The notes below the pieces were generated by a model that was not told the origin of the DNA, did no database searches, and worked only from the letters and a program-made list of their open reading frames with translations. Of a stretch of 6,782 nt of DNA, positions 1-5,379 are shown piece after piece. The number at the start of each line of letters is the position of its first letter. The first letter of the stretch is position 1. This DNA comes from Methanothrix sp. (lineage in GTDB: Archaea > Halobacteriota > Methanosarcinia > Methanotrichales > Methanotrichaceae), in NCBI GenBank assembly GCA_028688175.1, contig JAQTYS010000111.1, positions 1,944 through 8,725 of the forward strand, given 5' to 3'. Both the position numbers and the translations under genes were made by a program.

Positions 1-64
1 TGCTAAGAAATGCGATAATTACAATGCAAGTTCTCCGACAAGTGCCATTGCTTCAACTATGAAA

Positions 65-99
65 TGCTAAAAAGCAGAAAAGAGAGCCAACTAGCTCTC
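65..99 (-). terminator. Terminator of the substrate-binding protein gene
   Basis: Reading the minus strand, GAGAGC (99-94) and GCTCTC (87-82) form a perfect 6-bp stem that overlaps the stop codon at 93-91. It is followed by TTTTCTGCTTTTT, which gives the U-rich tract used for archaeal termination. A second small hairpin (TGCT/AGCA, 65-76) has the T run as its loop. The terminator suggests the gene ends its transcription unit here. Confidence 0.6.
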
Positions 100-1356
100 A
101 TTCAACGGCGGATAGACGAATCTGCCTTCATGTGTTTCCAGGAAGTCGTCTGGCAATCCCTGGAATCTCGTTAGATATTCCTGGTGGATCGCCTCTGGAT
201 TCAAGTCCTTGAATAGTTCTGGATAGAACCATTTTGCCATATACGCTATGCTTATAAAGTGTCTCGTCGCACCTATGATGTCGCCCGTGGTCACATAGAC
301 TCGCCCATTTTTTACTGCATCGACCTGGGATAATTCAGGTCGATTCATGATCTCATCTCTTGCGTCAGCCAGATCGCTTTCATTTGTACCTAGATAATAA
401 ACATGGTCGTCCTGCGCTTTCAAGTACTTGATAATGATATCCGGATTGCGTTTCATTACTTCTTCTGGATCCACTGTGGGGTAGTCAGATAGATCGGCGA
501 AGATGTTGTTTCCGCCTGCCATTGTTACCTTTTCATGATATCCAGAGCCTTTCGCACCAGTATTGTAAGGCGTCCAGGATTCAAAGAAAACCTTAGATCT
601 ATCACTATCAGGTATTTTTTCAATCCGTTCTTTGATTGTATCCATTACGTTTTTATAAAACTTAATAAACTCTTCAGCATTCTCTTCCTTATCAAATATA
701 TATCCAAGCGTTCTGATTTCATCCACATAGGTAGATGGTCTCCAGCAGTCGAATGCCACTATCGTAGTGTTAGGCAGGTTTTTGGCATTTTCATCGAACT
801 TTGATGTATCTACTATCACTAAATCTGGATTAAGGCTGAGTATTGCCTCGTAGTCGCCGTTAGCGAACGTCGGCAATTTGTTAAATTCAGGAAAATACTC
901 ATCCGCTTCTTTGATATTATTTCTGACGCCTGCTATTTTTTTTGCGTCCAATCCGAGTGCACGCATGGTAATTACATGGTACATAACCGCTGGGATAATC
1001 CTTTCAATTGGCTTATGAATGGTAACAGGCACTTCTGTGATGTCTTCTGATCCCATGCTCGGGCGAGTGTATATATTTACGGTAAGTTCCTTTTCCTTCC
1101 CATCTATGATCGCCTTTATCTGAGTGATGTCATTCTCGTCGATTTTTCCATCGTAATTGGCATCACTTAGATTGGTAGCGACATTTGTCCCCTTGATTAC
1201 ATCTTCAACATATGCTACATCGTTCTCATCTATCGTATCATCCATGTTGGCATTACCAAATATGCCAAGAGTGAAATCAGGCTCAGCACACAAGCCACTT
1301 ATGGATGCAGTCAATGTTATCAGTAAAGCTAAGATGATTTTCCAAGACCTATTCAT
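91..1356 (-). CDS. Dockerin-fused ABC transporter substrate-binding protein (Fe/siderophore/cobalamin type)
   Basis: Exported binding protein of 421 residues, expected to capture an iron chelate, corrinoid or similar cofactor outside the membrane and deliver it to an ABC importer. Residues 1-24 form a Sec signal peptide (hydrophobic IILALLITLTASISG). There is no proper lipobox, since Leu precedes the only Cys. Two dockerin-type EF-hand repeats follow: about 34-56 (key residues N-N-DD-D-ND) and 64-86 (DANYDGKIDEND), each with the spacing expected for Ca2+ binding. From about 113 to 395 runs a class III periplasmic binding domain: it opens with KPIERII, has PDLVIVD, then a second lobe with PDIIIKYL and GRVYVTTGD. 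I chose the ATG at 1356 because GAGGG (1366-1362) lies 5 nt upstream; an in-frame ATG at 1368 (425 residues) overlaps that site and has none of its own. No permease or ATPase gene lies in the window, so the partner transporter and exact ligand are unknown. Confidence 0.88.
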   Translation of the reverse strand: MNRSWKIILALLITLTASISGLCAEPDFTLGIFGNANMDDTIDENDVAYVEDVIKGTNVATNLSDANYDGKIDENDITQIKAIIDGKEKELTVNIYTRPSMGSEDITEVPVTIHKPIERIIPAVMYHVITMRALGLDAKKIAGVRNNIKEADEYFPEFNKLPTFANGDYEAILSLNPDLVIVDTSKFDENAKNLPNTTIVAFDCWRPSTYVDEIRTLGYIFDKEENAEEFIKFYKNVMDTIKERIEKIPDSDRSKVFFESWTPYNTGAKGSGYHEKVTMAGGNNIFADLSDYPTVDPEEVMKRNPDIIIKYLKAQDDHVYYLGTNESDLADARDEIMNRPELSQVDAVKNGRVYVTTGDIIGATRHFISIAYMAKWFYPELFKDLNPEAIHQEYLTRFQGLPDDFLETHEGRFVYPPLNES

Positions 1357-1456
1357 AACATCCCTCATAATTCATACTATTGACTTATTTTATATGAATC
1401 TATCTGCTATAACTCAATTATATTATAATCTTTTCATTTATAAATTTAGGGAAAGG

Positions 1457-1464
1457 TATATAAA
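1457..1464 (-). promoter_or_regulatory. TATA box of the substrate-binding protein gene
   Basis: The minus strand reads TTTATATA here, a perfect archaeal TATA box. Initiation is expected about 25 nt downstream, near 1430, giving a leader of about 75 nt before the 1356 start. Weaker AT-rich alternatives lie at 1414-1430 and 1385-1400. The duplicated 28-nt motif at 1467-1494 abuts it on the upstream side, where the BRE and regulators sit. Confidence 0.5.
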
Positions 1465-1466
1465 AT

Positions 1467-1494
1467 CATACTAATATGTGATAATTGGCGAGTG
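1467..1494. repeat. 28-nt imperfect direct repeat, copy A
   Basis: The plus strand reads CATACTAATATGTG, then six variable bases, then GGCGAGTG. Copy B at 1779-1806 has the same layout and length with 22 of 28 positions identical. Copy A sits immediately upstream of the binding-protein TATA box, so it could be a regulator binding site. The function is inferred from position only. Confidence 0.5.
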
Positions 1495-1778
1495 TTCTGG
1501 AAGAACGGAGCTTCGAGAATAATTTGCCATCGCAGAGGTTGTGGGCAATAACTCTCCATTTGCCGCCTGCATCCTCCGCGAATCCTTGGCAAAGGGAGAA
1601 TCACTACATCCAATTCTATCACATCTCTCTTCGCTTTTATCTCACGAGCCACAAAGCATCTGTTCATGTTTGCCTTTGTGCTTTTGGGTGAAGGGGTTTC
1701 AATACTTCTATCAACCTACCCTCGTTTTCATACCGCCTTCTTTAAGTATGACTTATATGGTGAAAAGACATAAATACT
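1495..1778. other. Intergenic stretch without a convincing gene
   Basis: Open frames exist on both strands (for example a 73-codon frame on minus and an 88-codon GTG-started frame at 1541 on plus), but none has a ribosome binding site or a composition like a real protein. I see no tRNA, CRISPR repeat or other known RNA here. It is bounded by the two copies of the 28-nt repeat. Confidence 0.4.
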
Positions 1779-1806
1779 CATACTATTATGTGTATATGGG
1801 CGAATG
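1779..1806. repeat. 28-nt imperfect direct repeat, copy B
   Basis: The plus strand reads CATACTATTATGTG, six variable bases, then GGCGAATG, matching copy A over the full length. On the minus strand it is followed by a weak TATA-like GTATTTATG in the position held by the true TATA box beside copy A. It lies just downstream of the possible 43-codon gene. Confidence 0.5.
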
Positions 1807-1809
1807 ACA

Positions 1810-1941
1810 CTATCTGAAAATGTCTGTCAGCCATGGACACACCTCCGCCTGGGCCGTGGGCTGCTTACCATCGGGGCATTCTTCTTCCCCCACGGCCACC
1901 CGGCGATCTAGTTGGTAGAGCATGTATCTCTCTGACAGCAT
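1810..1941 (-). CDS. Possible small protein, 43 residues, unknown function
   Basis: Short minus-strand frame starting MLSERYMLYQLDRR and ending in a Cys-Pro rich tail (EECPDGK, then EVCPWLTDIFR). It is hydrophilic and soluble-looking, and the codons are varied and typical of the neighbouring genes. The two CP pairs could hold a metal or form a disulfide. A perfect TATA box at 2031-2038 lies upstream, but no good ribosome binding site precedes the ATG at 1941; an in-frame TTG at 1965 would add 8 residues. I do not recognise the family. It may instead be the C-terminal remnant of a larger decayed gene, in keeping with the debris around it. Confidence 0.35.
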   Translation of the reverse strand: MLSERYMLYQLDRRVAVGEEECPDGKQPTAQAEVCPWLTDIFR

Positions 1942-2030
1942 CCTTGTCTCGCCATCCTTCGCCAATCAAGCGATCTATAGCAAGTCCCTAGCTCTCTATC
2001 CTGCTAAGGAAATCGCTGATTCTAGGGCAC

Positions 2031-2038
2031 TATATAAA
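2031..2038 (-). promoter_or_regulatory. Candidate TATA box upstream of the 43-codon frame
   Basis: The minus strand reads TTTATATA, the perfect archaeal consensus, identical to the box in front of the substrate-binding protein gene. Initiation would fall near 2005, giving a leader of about 65 nt before the ATG at 1941. It is the main reason to take the small frame seriously. Confidence 0.35.
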
Positions 2039-2053
2039 TTAATTATCTAGAAA

Positions 2054-2146
2054 TTATTCCCTCATGCCTTTGACTTCTTCCAGTACCTGGGGGATTGTGT
2101 CGGTATTCTTCCGCACTGCCTTGATGTCCTCACTTATCGGCAATTT
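2054..2146 (-). pseudogene. Orphan C-terminal protein fragment (30 codons)
   Basis: The minus strand encodes LPISEDIKAVRKNTD followed by TIPQVLEEVKGMRE and a stop. The pattern is strongly protein-like: an amphipathic, charged helix pair split by a proline, as in C-terminal coiled tails. It is closed upstream by TAA at 2149-2147, and there is no ATG or GTG start or ribosome binding site. The rest of the parent gene is absent, so I read it as the last exon-like scrap of a deleted gene. A leaderless TTG-started micro-protein is the less likely alternative. I do not know the parent family. Confidence 0.35.
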
Positions 2147-2173
2147 TTAACTTTTAGGATCGCGAAGGACGGA

Positions 2174-2278
2174 TTTCGCTGACCGCGGGTCAGCGAGAGT
2201 TTCGACGAGAAGTCAAAACATCGGGAAGTCCCCATCCTTTCCCATGAAAAACCTTCGCCTATTAAAGGCTAGGGGGTG
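2174..2278 (+). mobile_element. Possible decayed right end of an IS200/IS605 (TnpB) element
   Basis: Two hairpins lie 56 nt apart. The first is CGCTGACC-gcg-GGTCAGCG (2177-2195), perfect and extendable by three more pairs. The second is CCTT-c-GCCT / AGGC-t-AGGG (2252-2274) followed by GGTG. The second resembles the hairpin with a TTTA-like loop and trailing GGGGTG that closes many archaeal tnpB elements and their guide RNA. The plus frame through it reads GSARVSTRSQNIGKS, loosely like degenerate tnpB C-termini. No catalytic TnpB domain and no left end remain. Identification is by resemblance only. Confidence 0.3.
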
Positions 2279-2333
2279 TTATCCTATCCACCTCCTTCCG
2301 AATATCTATTCGTGATATAATAGACCTGTTTAC

Positions 2334-2352
2334 TCTTCCAAAAAAGGGAAGG
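2334..2352 (-). terminator. Terminator of the HAD phosphatase gene
   Basis: Eight nucleotides past the stop codon the minus strand reads CTTCC, C plus six Ts, GGAAG: a 5-bp stem (2351-2347 with 2339-2335) whose loop is the T run. The same build recurs after the stress-protein gene. Confidence 0.5.
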
Positions 2353-2360
2353 CATATCCT

Positions 2361-3389
2361 CTAAAAAATATCCTTCCAGTCGTTCTTCATGCTGACCACC
2401 CGCCAGCCCCATTCCCCAGCTATCTCAAGCCCATTATCCAGTCTTCCCACGCTAGATGCATTATCATAGGCATACTCGCGGATGGGATCATCATGGCGAT
2501 TTAGTAAACCCAAAGCCAGGCCTTTGCCTGCGGTGGTGAATTTCAGCATTGGAATATCCCCCTCCGAATTGCCGTAGGCTAAGATTGGGCGATGACCGAT
2601 GTTTTGCATAATTTCCTTAGGCTTTTCTTGACCGTCATCAATTACTAGGATTTCCGGAAGCTTTACCAGCGAGCAGCTACTATTATTTTCAATGAACTGC
2701 AACTTAAAGGCGGAGCCAATCACCTGTTCAGAGGGAATCCCGTATACCTCATTTGAAAAGGCACGCACGAAGTCCTCGTCACCTCCCGTCACTATGTAGA
2801 TCTTGAAGTCCTTGGCTCGCAGATAGCTCAACAGCTCTAACATGGGTTTATACACGCACCTGGTGTACGGCATCCCGAATTCTGAATTCTTGGATATATT
2901 GAGCCAGTCTCTTGCCAGACTCATGTAATCATCAGCAGTCAAATTGGAACTGGTGGTTACATAGATTTGCATTGCCTCTTTAGCGCTGAAATTGTTAGAG
3001 GCGAATCGTTTGCCAGAGATAATAGAACGAAACGGCTCCGTATCATTCCATTCAGGGTGTTCAGGGGCCATATCGATGACTCGATCGAACATGAAATGAG
3101 ATTGGACGTAATCAGGATACTCGCACCATAAAGTGCCATCGTTGTCAAAGGTGGCGATGCGCTCAGATGGTTCTACATAGCTCGGATTGCTCCGGTTTGT
3201 AACATTTTCCACAAAACTGAGAATGGCATTTTTTGCCGACCCCTCGTTCCAGGATGGCAGAGGATCTATAGTCCCCTGAGTAGATGCCTTGGAATTTATG
3301 TCGGCTATGTTTGATTCAAATGCCAATGCCAATAATGGCAAACATGCAAGGGCTACAACAAATAGCACCAAATATTTACTAATCTTCAT
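2361..3389 (-). CDS. Secreted HAD-superfamily phosphatase
   Basis: Exported hydrolase of 342 residues, likely a Mg2+-dependent phosphomonoesterase acting outside the membrane; the substrate is unknown. Residues 1-23 are a signal peptide (MKISK, then a long hydrophobic core ending LLALA). The HAD core shows motif I FDNDGT at 81-86 (nucleophile D82, acid/base D84), motif II TGG at 201-203, the motif III lysine in EKPKEI (K256), and motif IV GNSEGD at 273-278 (D278 as Mg2+ ligand). A helical cap lies between about 90 and 190. The C-terminus NDWKDIF is typical of this secreted HAD subgroup found in bacteria and some archaea. I chose the ATG at 3389 because GGTGA (3399-3395) stands 5 nt upstream and the signal peptide begins there. 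The frame stays open to 3590, but that 67-codon extension has no such signal. It stands alone, divergent from the small membrane gene at 3604. Confidence 0.88.
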   Translation of the reverse strand: MKISKYLVLFVVALACLPLLALAFESNIADINSKASTQGTIDPLPSWNEGSAKNAILSFVENVTNRSNPSYVEPSERIATFDNDGTLWCEYPDYVQSHFMFDRVIDMAPEHPEWNDTEPFRSIISGKRFASNNFSAKEAMQIYVTTSSNLTADDYMSLARDWLNISKNSEFGMPYTRCVYKPMLELLSYLRAKDFKIYIVTGGDEDFVRAFSNEVYGIPSEQVIGSAFKLQFIENNSSCSLVKLPEILVIDDGQEKPKEIMQNIGHRPILAYGNSEGDIPMLKFTTAGKGLALGLLNRHDDPIREYAYDNASSVGRLDNGLEIAGEWGWRVVSMKNDWKDIF

Positions 3390-3430
3390 ATTTGTCACCA
3401 CGCAAATCGATTCTTTGCATTTATTGAGGA

Positions 3431-3438
3431 ATATACAT
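3431..3438 (-). promoter_or_regulatory. Weak TATA-like element for the HAD phosphatase gene
   Basis: The minus strand reads ATGTATAT. Initiation about 25 nt downstream would give a leader of about 20 nt that still includes the GGTGA site. The match to consensus is imperfect, and the neighbouring AAATATGTAT is an alternative. Confidence 0.3.
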
Positions 3439-3565
3439 GTGATACATATTTGAAATTTGTGCAGAAGAAGTACAGACTGCATGTAATTATTCTCGCGAAT
3501 TGTGAAATGAGTGTCCTCCGGATGATTCCGAGAGTTTCCATTTTGAAAGGAGACAACAACCGGGA

Positions 3566-3577
3566 TACATATATATT
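3566..3577 (+). promoter_or_regulatory. TATA-like element before the 68-residue membrane protein
   Basis: The run TACATATATATT lies 27-38 nt before the ATG at 3604. At the usual spacing, transcription would start near 3595-3600. That would leave almost no leader and would cut into the ribosome binding site and inverted repeat, so either the start lies slightly earlier or a different promoter is used. Confidence 0.3.
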
Positions 3578-3585
3578 GGCCAGGG

Positions 3586-3608
3586 GACATATGAGGTCAT
3601 CATATGTC
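3586..3608 (+). promoter_or_regulatory. Perfect inverted repeat over ribosome binding site and start codon
   Basis: GACATATGA (3586-3594) and TCATATGTC (3600-3608) are perfect 9-bp reverse complements around GGTCA. The ribosome binding site GAGGT (3593-3597) and the start codon (3604-3606) both lie inside it. As DNA it has the form of an operator for a dimeric regulator; as RNA it would fold and hide the start. The symmetry is seen directly; the regulatory role is inferred. Confidence 0.5.
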
Positions 3609-3810
3609 AATGCTAATTGGAATGATGATGACCGCCGCAGGGGTTGCTATACTGGGCAAGGTGCTGAAGGAAAGCATCTGGCCTACGACAAACTCAATGA
3701 AAGGTGCTCACAACTCCAGTGACAGGGTTATTGAAATTAAGGAGTACGAAATTGTAGATGAAAACCAGAATCAACCACCTGGTGGCTACAAGGTAGAGAT
3801 CCGCGATTAG
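3604..3810 (+). CDS. Small membrane-anchored protein, 68 residues, unknown function
   Basis: One membrane helix at the N-terminus (about residues 2-20, MSMLIGMMMTAAGVAILGKV) is followed by a soluble tail of about 48 residues. The tail contains a charged strand-like stretch (RVIEIKEYEIVDEN), a QPPGGY turn and KVEIRD at the end. GAGGT stands 6 nt before the ATG, which is good evidence that the gene is real. No family is recognised and there are no Cys residues. It is divergent from the secreted phosphatase and 112 nt upstream of a second tiny membrane gene on the same strand, so the two may work or be transcribed together. The inverted repeat over its start suggests tight control of its translation or transcription. 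Confidence 0.65.
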   Translation: MSMLIGMMMTAAGVAILGKVLKESIWPTTNSMKGAHNSSDRVIEIKEYEIVDENQNQPPGGYKVEIRD

Positions 3811-3893
3811 GACAAAGATCCAAAGTGTATTTTGAACCAACTGAAATATTGTGCTACAATCTTCAGCAATCGAGCGGAACACGCATATACAAT

Positions 3894-3907
3894 TTAATAA
3901 TTATTAA
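3894..3907. repeat. 14-bp AT-only palindrome upstream of the 48-residue gene
   Basis: TTAATAATTATTAA is its own reverse complement and ends 4 nt before the GGTGAT ribosome binding site. It could be an operator, but a purely AT palindrome in an AT-rich leader can arise by chance. A TATA-like CATATACA lies just upstream (about 3884-3891). Confidence 0.3.
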
Positions 3908-3922
3908 TAATGGTGATTTCCT

Positions 3923-4069
3923 GTGGATGGGTTCGCAGCTGCCATCTTATTCCTATGGGCGCTAGGCATACTGATCCTCTCCGGATGGAAAGGACTGGTT
4001 AGATTCGGAGTATCTCTGCCATTGCTTGTTCTAGCCATAGATCGTTTGGCTTCTCTAAAAGTATCGTAG
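3923..4069 (+). CDS. Tiny membrane protein, 48 residues, GTG start, unknown function
   Basis: The frame starts MDGFAAAILFLWALGILIL and is hydrophobic from residue 4 to 20. A short basic loop follows (GWKGLVR), then a second hydrophobic stretch at about 28-40 (FGVSLPLLVLAI), then DRLASLKVS. This predicts two short membrane helices, or one helix plus a membrane-lying segment. GGTGAT (3912-3917) stands 5 nt before GTG, an excellent archaeal ribosome binding site, and a strong terminator follows at 4127. There is no ATG, so simple gene finders will miss it. No family is recognised. Small hydrophobic proteins of this kind are often subunits or regulators of larger membrane complexes, but no partner is obvious here beyond the 68-residue gene upstream. 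Confidence 0.6.
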   Translation: MDGFAAAILFLWALGILILSGWKGLVRFGVSLPLLVLAIDRLASLKVS

Positions 4070-4126
4070 AATTATTTGATTTAAATATTTTCATATTATC
4101 TGTACCATCATTTAAAATTTTTGTAT

Positions 4127-4164
4127 GGCAGGCAAATTTTTTCGCCTGCCCTCATTTTCTTTTG
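4127..4164 (+). terminator. Terminator between convergent units, probably bidirectional
   Basis: GGCAGGC (4127-4133) and GCCTGCC (4144-4150) form a perfect 7-bp GC-rich stem with six Ts in the loop, followed by TTTTCTTTT on the plus strand. On the minus strand the same stem is followed by a shorter T-containing stretch. It closes the small membrane gene unit from the left and the decarboxylase pseudogene from the right. Confidence 0.7.
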
Positions 4165-4175
4165 TCCTTCTGCAA

Positions 4176-5328
4176 TTACAGCCAGCCTTCGGCGATTACT
4201 TTGTCCCTGGCTGCCTTAACCACTTTAGCCAACGTACCCATGGAATCAGCATCAACGAATACATTCATCGCGGTTATATTCAGTGGGTCTAAATCCTGTG
4301 CTCAAACTTGTATAGGCGAGGTGACGACCGTTGATCACTCTTCCTTCCTTGAGCCAATCCCACAATCTATCCGCCACTTTTTCCTGGAGATTGAGCGAAA
4401 GCATTGATGTCTATGGGATAAATGCGTAAGAGAGTGACAAAACCGTTGTCATCCGGGTTGACGCATACCATGTCTGCTTCCTGTTGGATACGCCTACGCA
4501 ATTCATGCTGGATTTCCATTATGCCGCCCAGTACTGCTTGGAAACCTTCATGACCGACCATCCGACTTTATGGAAATCGCAGCCGATGGCGTCAGCATAC
4601 TCCATCTGTTTAACGGCCTGCATGTTGGCTTTGATGGCCGTTTTTACCCGCGGGCTGAATTGCATGGGATTTTTTTCAATGTCATAGGACTTAAAACAAA
4701 GCCAGGCCCAGCTAATGAAGGCATCGCAATAGAGAAAAGGCTGGCCAAAACCGGTAGGATTGGGATATTTCTCGATCAATTCCCGCACCATTTTCACCGG
4801 GTCTACAGCAAAGGCATCGGTGGAACCCATGGTGCAAATAATAGAGATAATGGGTGTTCCCACCGTATAAAGTTCCTCCATCACTTCTTCCAGGTACTCG
4901 ATATCAATACAGTTAGTTTTATCATCGGTCTCAATATTTACAATGTTATTCATTCCCAGGCCGGTCCAGTCGGTGGAATTCATCTTGCAATAATGGCCCT
5001 GCTGTGAGACCAATACTTTGCCGTCGGTGCGAATGCCGGTCAATCGGGAGTCTTTGCCCAGAACGCGGGTCAATGCGTATTTCAAGCCATAGAAATAGCA
5101 TCCGGAACCGTCGAAAGTACATAGTCCACCGGCAACTGCTGGGTCCCAGCCCAACAAACGAGCTACCATGACTGCGGATTCCAGTTCGGCTAATTCCACA
5201 TTCCAGGCATATTCACCCTCGATGATATTTGGACTGAATATCTCGGTCAACATGGCCGCGGTCATGGAAGCAATATTGGCTGGAGGGATCACATTGGGCA
5301 TAGAGAGGGGATGGTTCCAGTTGGACAT
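4176..5328 (-). pseudogene. Broken PLP-dependent group II (glutamate/tyrosine-type) decarboxylase
   Basis: Remnant of a cytosolic amino-acid decarboxylase. The first piece (5328-4519, 269 codons) opens at NWNHPLSMPNVIPPANIAS, deep inside the usual domain, so about 100 N-terminal residues are missing; the upstream gene ends only 51 nt away. It keeps the PLP features: the phosphate-binding turn FDGSG (72-76), the ring-stacking H112, D202 in YCDAF, and the PLP lysine K254 in DFHK. Directly after HKVG the frame breaks. Sequence resumes in another frame (about 4555-4395) as GFQAVLGGIMEIQ to RIYPIDINAF, meaning roughly 60-80 residues are deleted by comparison with the family. A third frame carries LNLQEKVADRLWDWLKEGR (about 4400-4300). 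A fourth segment carries DLDPLNITAMNVFVDADSM, ending EGWL and a stop at 4178-4176. Three frame changes plus a deletion make it non-functional. Its proper C-terminus survives. The original substrate cannot be told. Confidence 0.85.
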
Positions 5329-5349
5329 TCCCTTAGCTTTTATTTGATG

Positions 5350-5368
5350 TTCCTAAAAAAAGAAGGAA
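5350..5368 (-). terminator. Terminator of the universal stress protein gene
   Basis: Twelve nucleotides past the stop codon the minus strand reads TTCCT, a loop holding seven Ts, AGGAA. The 5-bp stem pairs 5368-5364 with 5354-5350. It would separate the stress gene from the pseudogene downstream. Confidence 0.5.
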
Positions 5369-5379
5369 TGATAGTATAT

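Noticed and set aside
2..70. Open plus-strand frame of 22 codons entering from the left edge and ending in TAA
   Set aside because: Too short to judge, low-complexity residues, no recognisable C-terminus; could be a gene end but cannot be supported.
1690..1702. GTTTCAAT resembles the end of a CRISPR repeat (ATTGAAAC reversed)
   Set aside because: A single occurrence with no regularly spaced copies.
1900..1925. GATCTAGTTGGTAGAGCA resembles the D-arm of a tRNA
   Set aside because: No T-arm (GGTTC-A-TCC), no acceptor pairing and no plausible anticodon stem follow; the bases are explained by the 43-codon frame on the other strand.
3390..3590. N-terminal extension of the phosphatase by 67 codons
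   Set aside because: The GGTGA site and signal peptide both place the start at 3389; the extension would bury the signal peptide.
4570..5007. 145-codon plus-strand open frame
   Set aside because: It is the antisense shadow of the decarboxylase remnant, with no ribosome binding site and no protein-like features.
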